Below are positions 60,293 through 64,000 of a stretch of 64,000 nucleotides of DNA, one piece after another (position 1 is the first letter of the stretch; each line of letters begins with the position of its first letter). This DNA is from Epiperipatus broadwayi. Taxonomy: Eukaryota; Onychophora; Udeonychophora; Euonychophora; Peripatidae. The position numbers and the translations under genes were made by a program. Location of the stretch: assembly GCA_028023455.1 (NCBI GenBank), contig JAQFVV010012510.1, forward strand, positions 2,769,420 through 2,833,419, given 5' to 3'. The notes beneath the pieces were generated by a model that worked only from the letters and a program-made list of their open reading frames with translations, was not told where the DNA came from and searched no databases.

Positions 60293-60665
60293 CATGTGAC
60301 ATCTGACTTGATTTATTTGTAAGACAGTCAAATAATATGTGGGTAATAAAGTAATGCACAATTATTTGGTTTAATTCGCAAGACTAAATAAATATCTTAT
60401 CTTACTTTTTCTCGATGGAAATCAATTTTAATATCTAATCTATGGCTAGCCATTCTTATAGCTGATGAACGGGAGCAATCATACTATCGAAACGATTCTT
60501 AGAAGTATGATCTTGGCTAGCTAACCATTCTTATTCTTAAAAAATTGGTCTGAGTAAAAACGTTATATATATATATATATATTGTAACTTACTAGAATGA
60601 GATGGGGATATGAGAAAGAGAAAAGAGAGATCGAAAGAGAAATGCTAATAATGAAATGGAAATAA
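60293..60665. other. Non-coding, ending in purine-rich sequence at the gap
   Basis: Contains agctgatgaacgggagcaat followed by atcgaaacgattctta (60458-60505), then a TA run near 60570 and GA-rich sequence up to the gap. Confidence 0.5.
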
Positions 60666-61165
60666 NNNNNNNNNNNNNNNNNNNNNNNNNNNNNNNNNNN
60701 NNNNNNNNNNNNNNNNNNNNNNNNNNNNNNNNNNNNNNNNNNNNNNNNNNNNNNNNNNNNNNNNNNNNNNNNNNNNNNNNNNNNNNNNNNNNNNNNNNNN
60801 NNNNNNNNNNNNNNNNNNNNNNNNNNNNNNNNNNNNNNNNNNNNNNNNNNNNNNNNNNNNNNNNNNNNNNNNNNNNNNNNNNNNNNNNNNNNNNNNNNNN
60901 NNNNNNNNNNNNNNNNNNNNNNNNNNNNNNNNNNNNNNNNNNNNNNNNNNNNNNNNNNNNNNNNNNNNNNNNNNNNNNNNNNNNNNNNNNNNNNNNNNNN
61001 NNNNNNNNNNNNNNNNNNNNNNNNNNNNNNNNNNNNNNNNNNNNNNNNNNNNNNNNNNNNNNNNNNNNNNNNNNNNNNNNNNNNNNNNNNNNNNNNNNNN
61101 NNNNNNNNNNNNNNNNNNNNNNNNNNNNNNNNNNNNNNNNNNNNNNNNNNNNNNNNNNNNNNNNN
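60666..61165. other. Assembly gap, exactly 500 N
   Basis: A round-number gap flanked on both sides by GA-rich low-complexity sequence (gagaaagagaaaagagag before, gagagaaaaggaatgag after). The true gap length is probably unknown. Confidence 0.98.
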
Positions 61166-64000
61166 ATGGAAAAAAAAAAGAATCGATGAGGAAGAGAAAT
61201 GGGGAAAAGTAACAGAAATGATATATGTAATGGAGAGAGAAAAGGAATGAGATAATTGGAAGATATGAAAGAGAGATATAAGAAGAAGATGGAATAAAGG
61301 AGAGATAAATGAAATGAGGTGATAGAAGAAACTCTTAACGAATGTTTTAAATAGCTGAGATGATAGAAAGATATGAGAAATTACATGAAAAGAAATGGAC
61401 TAAAATTGAAATGAAATGAAATAAAATATAAATGAGAGACTCTAAACGACTTGGCTCAGTGGGGTTACAGTAAATTTAAAGAAAAGAGATGATGATCCAG
61501 AGATGTATAATCAAATAAAGGTCAAATCCAGTACTGATGAACTATAACTACTACAACATATTAATATTTTAATAAACCATACAAAACATTATCTAAAATC
61601 ACTAACCAATGCTTACCATATGAGTCCTACCAATAGATTATACACTCTCTGAATAAACCTATGATGCTTTGCTTTAAAATATTATCTTACAGAATTATAT
61701 TTACTAGAACAACAAGAGTAAATAACCTCAGGGATTTTAAAACTAACACTCTTGTGTAAAATTAAAGTTTAAGTTAAGTTGCCTAATAAAGAATTACTGT
61801 GATTAATAAATAAATAAGTGACATCTTAGCTGGCCATAAAATAATTATAATATGTTCAATCTTAAAATAATAAACAAAATAAACATTAATTCAAACAATT
61901 TAATGAATCAATTTAAATTTAACTAATAATGGCCTATTATCTAAGATATTACTTGAGCGAAGAAAAGAGCAAGGGTACTTTTAATGCCTTTCCTTACTCA
62001 GAGACAACACTAAAGACCTCAAATGCAAATGAATTAGAATTCTTTAAATATATCAGATTTAAGATGATGATAGATGATGTGCAGTAAATATAAGATAAAG
62101 TGCAGCTCCCAAAATAATATTAATTAAAATATTCTTCTGAAGTACTAATATTGTTAATCTGATATTGCATAATCTTTAATCTGAAAGATATACCGATAAT
62201 TTTAAAAAAATAAACTTTTAACTAAGTATTTAATTAGGTATCTGCTATAATGCAATTATCTGTCTTTATGATTCAATATGAGAATCATTTACTTTAACAT
62301 AGCTTTTTTTTTATTTTCAAGACAATATTAACTATATTTAATTAACTTAGAATATTCTTGTAAATTTCTGATATGAAGATTTAATAACTTTTACATTTTT
62401 AAGATTTTGTGAACTTGGAACCCAAGACAATAATATATTCTCATATAAAAGTAAAACATACAAAACAAAATTTTTGGAATAATAATAATTTGGTTTATTA
62501 ATAATGAGAAGAAATGTTTACAAATGTAGTAGAATACAAACAGTGCCAATACCGCACCAAGATTTAATATAATTATTTGGACTCTTAACAGTTTTATTTA
62601 ACTTACATTAATACACTTAATAACCGACAAAGGTTATTCAATATTGCTTTCTTTTAATAATTACATTTTTCTCAAAAAATACCTTAAACTTTAATTATCA
62701 TATGTATTTAATAAGCACACTACTATTCTTCTTTAATAGACTAATTGATAACATTATTGTGTCATCTACTAATCAGAATAACACACAGAACTATGTTTAT
62801 ATTGAAAACCCTAAGCTTAATTTTATACTCCTCAACTTAACAAACGCTAAGTTGGAATAAGCATATTCAGCAATAGTTTTTAAAAATATCATCACTAGTT
62901 TCACGGATATAACTAATATCATAGCTAGATATATGTTAAATCAGATTAAGCTAATATTAAAATTAAACTAAATTAAGTGTATGGGGCAATCATTCATCAG
63001 AGATCAGTTATACTTTTTTTAAATAACTTTAGTCCACATAAAATTATTCCCTCAATGTTTTAAAGATAATGATGTAACAGACAAATCCAGCGGCTAAATT
63101 CTGGATGAAAATATTAAATTAGTGTGTGTGTGAATTGCCACTTATACCATATGCATATTTAACATACTTTAAAATAAATATAACTTTTGTTGGTTAGCTT
63201 GTGCGTGATAAAACTATCATAGCAACACAATTCAAACATTAATACACCTATGAACCTTAAATTAGCTACAACTACCTGAAGAAATACATTTCCTCAAACA
63301 AGCATATCTTGTCATCACAAATTTAAAACAAATGCAACATCACCTACTATGGTGGAATTAGCATTAAGTCATCATGAATGATAGGCAAAAAATATAAAAA
63401 AATACTAGGCTCCTCAGAGCTGGATAAGAATATGGTGGCTTCCAAAAATACCTAACTTCGAGGCAGAAACAAAGATGTCTGGAATTCGTTTACAGTACAT
63501 CTAGGAACAGGAAAACACACCAGAAAAGCACAATCCTCTCTCTTGGGATTTTGAATGTTTATAAATGTGATCATCATCACTGAAAATACAATACAATAAC
63601 CCTCCTTTGGGGACAAGCACTATCAAATCATGGAAATACAATACAATAAGGATGGAGGATTTATCTACTCCATAAAGCATATTCAAAAGTTATGAACTAA
63701 GTCTAACTCTATGAGGCTAACAAATACTAACTAATAGCAAGATATATAATTCACTTAAACTAACTAAGTTATTTCTAAGAAATTTATAAAAATAATGCAA
63801 AATATATATCCAATGTTCGAACCAACAAAGCAAACTATGTGTCAAATGACTACTGTAGAAAATACTTTAAACTTAAATGCATATAAAATTCTAGGCAAGG
63901 CACAATGCACACATAACAAAATATTAAATGCTAAAAATATAGTAACTAGTGGATTTTTAAAATTGTAAATTAAATGCAAGAATATTTACTTCTTGATGAA
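61166..64000. other. GA-rich then AT-rich sequence, no gene recognised
   Basis: GA-rich low complexity to about 61440, then ordinary AT-rich sequence. A short direct repeat (atggaaatacaatacaataa-like, near 63580 and 63630) was noted. No coding or transposon signature. Confidence 0.5.

Noticed and set aside
60455-60510. Hammerhead-like tagctgatgaacgggagca ... cgaaacgattc at 60.46 kb
   Set aside because: CTGATGA and CGAAAC are both present, but the stem II between them is poor and stem I was not convincing, so it was not called; worth including in a covariance-model scan.
60656-61189. 177-codon frame across the assembly gap
   Set aside because: It consists of N translated as X.

Overview
The window is a strongly AT-rich piece of an animal nuclear genome. 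It has spliceosomal splice signals, (TA)n and (TAA)n microsatellites, tRNA-derived SINEs, RTE-type LINEs, Penelope-like elements (PLEs), piggyBac and hAT transposons, and one 500-N assembly gap. No bacterial or viral gene organisation is seen. This repeat mix fits an invertebrate, perhaps a mollusc or another lophotrochozoan, but nothing in the window fixes the species.

Region by region. 1-6200: a hammerhead-bearing foldback retroposon, two possible terminal exons, SINEs and a foldback MITE. 6209-11548: a piggyBac element split by a complete but decayed hAT element, with both ends of both elements visible. 11549-16450: no recognisable feature. 16457-20766: a worn LINE interrupted by a second foldback copy, then two copies of a hammerhead/tRNA composite SINE. 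20778-27420: three-level nesting, an RTE copy split by a PLE that is itself split by a nearly intact RTE copy. 27600-35752: PLE fragments, two head-to-head PLE copies, and a third RTE copy riddled with SINEs and a small retroposon. 29159-36622: the best candidate host gene, a secreted Gly/Tyr/Ser-repeat protein whose signal-peptide exon and main exon are about 6.9 kb apart, with the retroelements lying in its intron. 37300-43500: the third foldback copy, SINEs, the best hammerhead-SINE and an RTE tail. 43500-52590: almost nothing recognisable. 52593-53851: a PLE fragment with inverted tails. 57240-58220: two islands of higher GC with open reading frames. 60190-60292: a compact hammerhead motif between perfect 15-bp repeats. 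60666-61165: gap.

The most interesting theme is the number of hammerhead ribozyme (HHR) motifs in unrelated-looking small repeats. One type sits in foldback retroposons with 12-13 bp target duplications (three copies), one is joined to a tRNA-like SINE body (three to four copies), one is a 73-bp insert at 60.2 kb, and decayed ones sit at the 3' ends of PLEs. At least three (about 284-343 minus, 42671-42728 minus, 60213-60273 plus) keep the CUGANGA and GAAA cores, stem I pairing and a usable cleavage site. This resembles the metazoan retrozyme / PLE ribozyme system. Whether these families are already catalogued cannot be decided without a database search.
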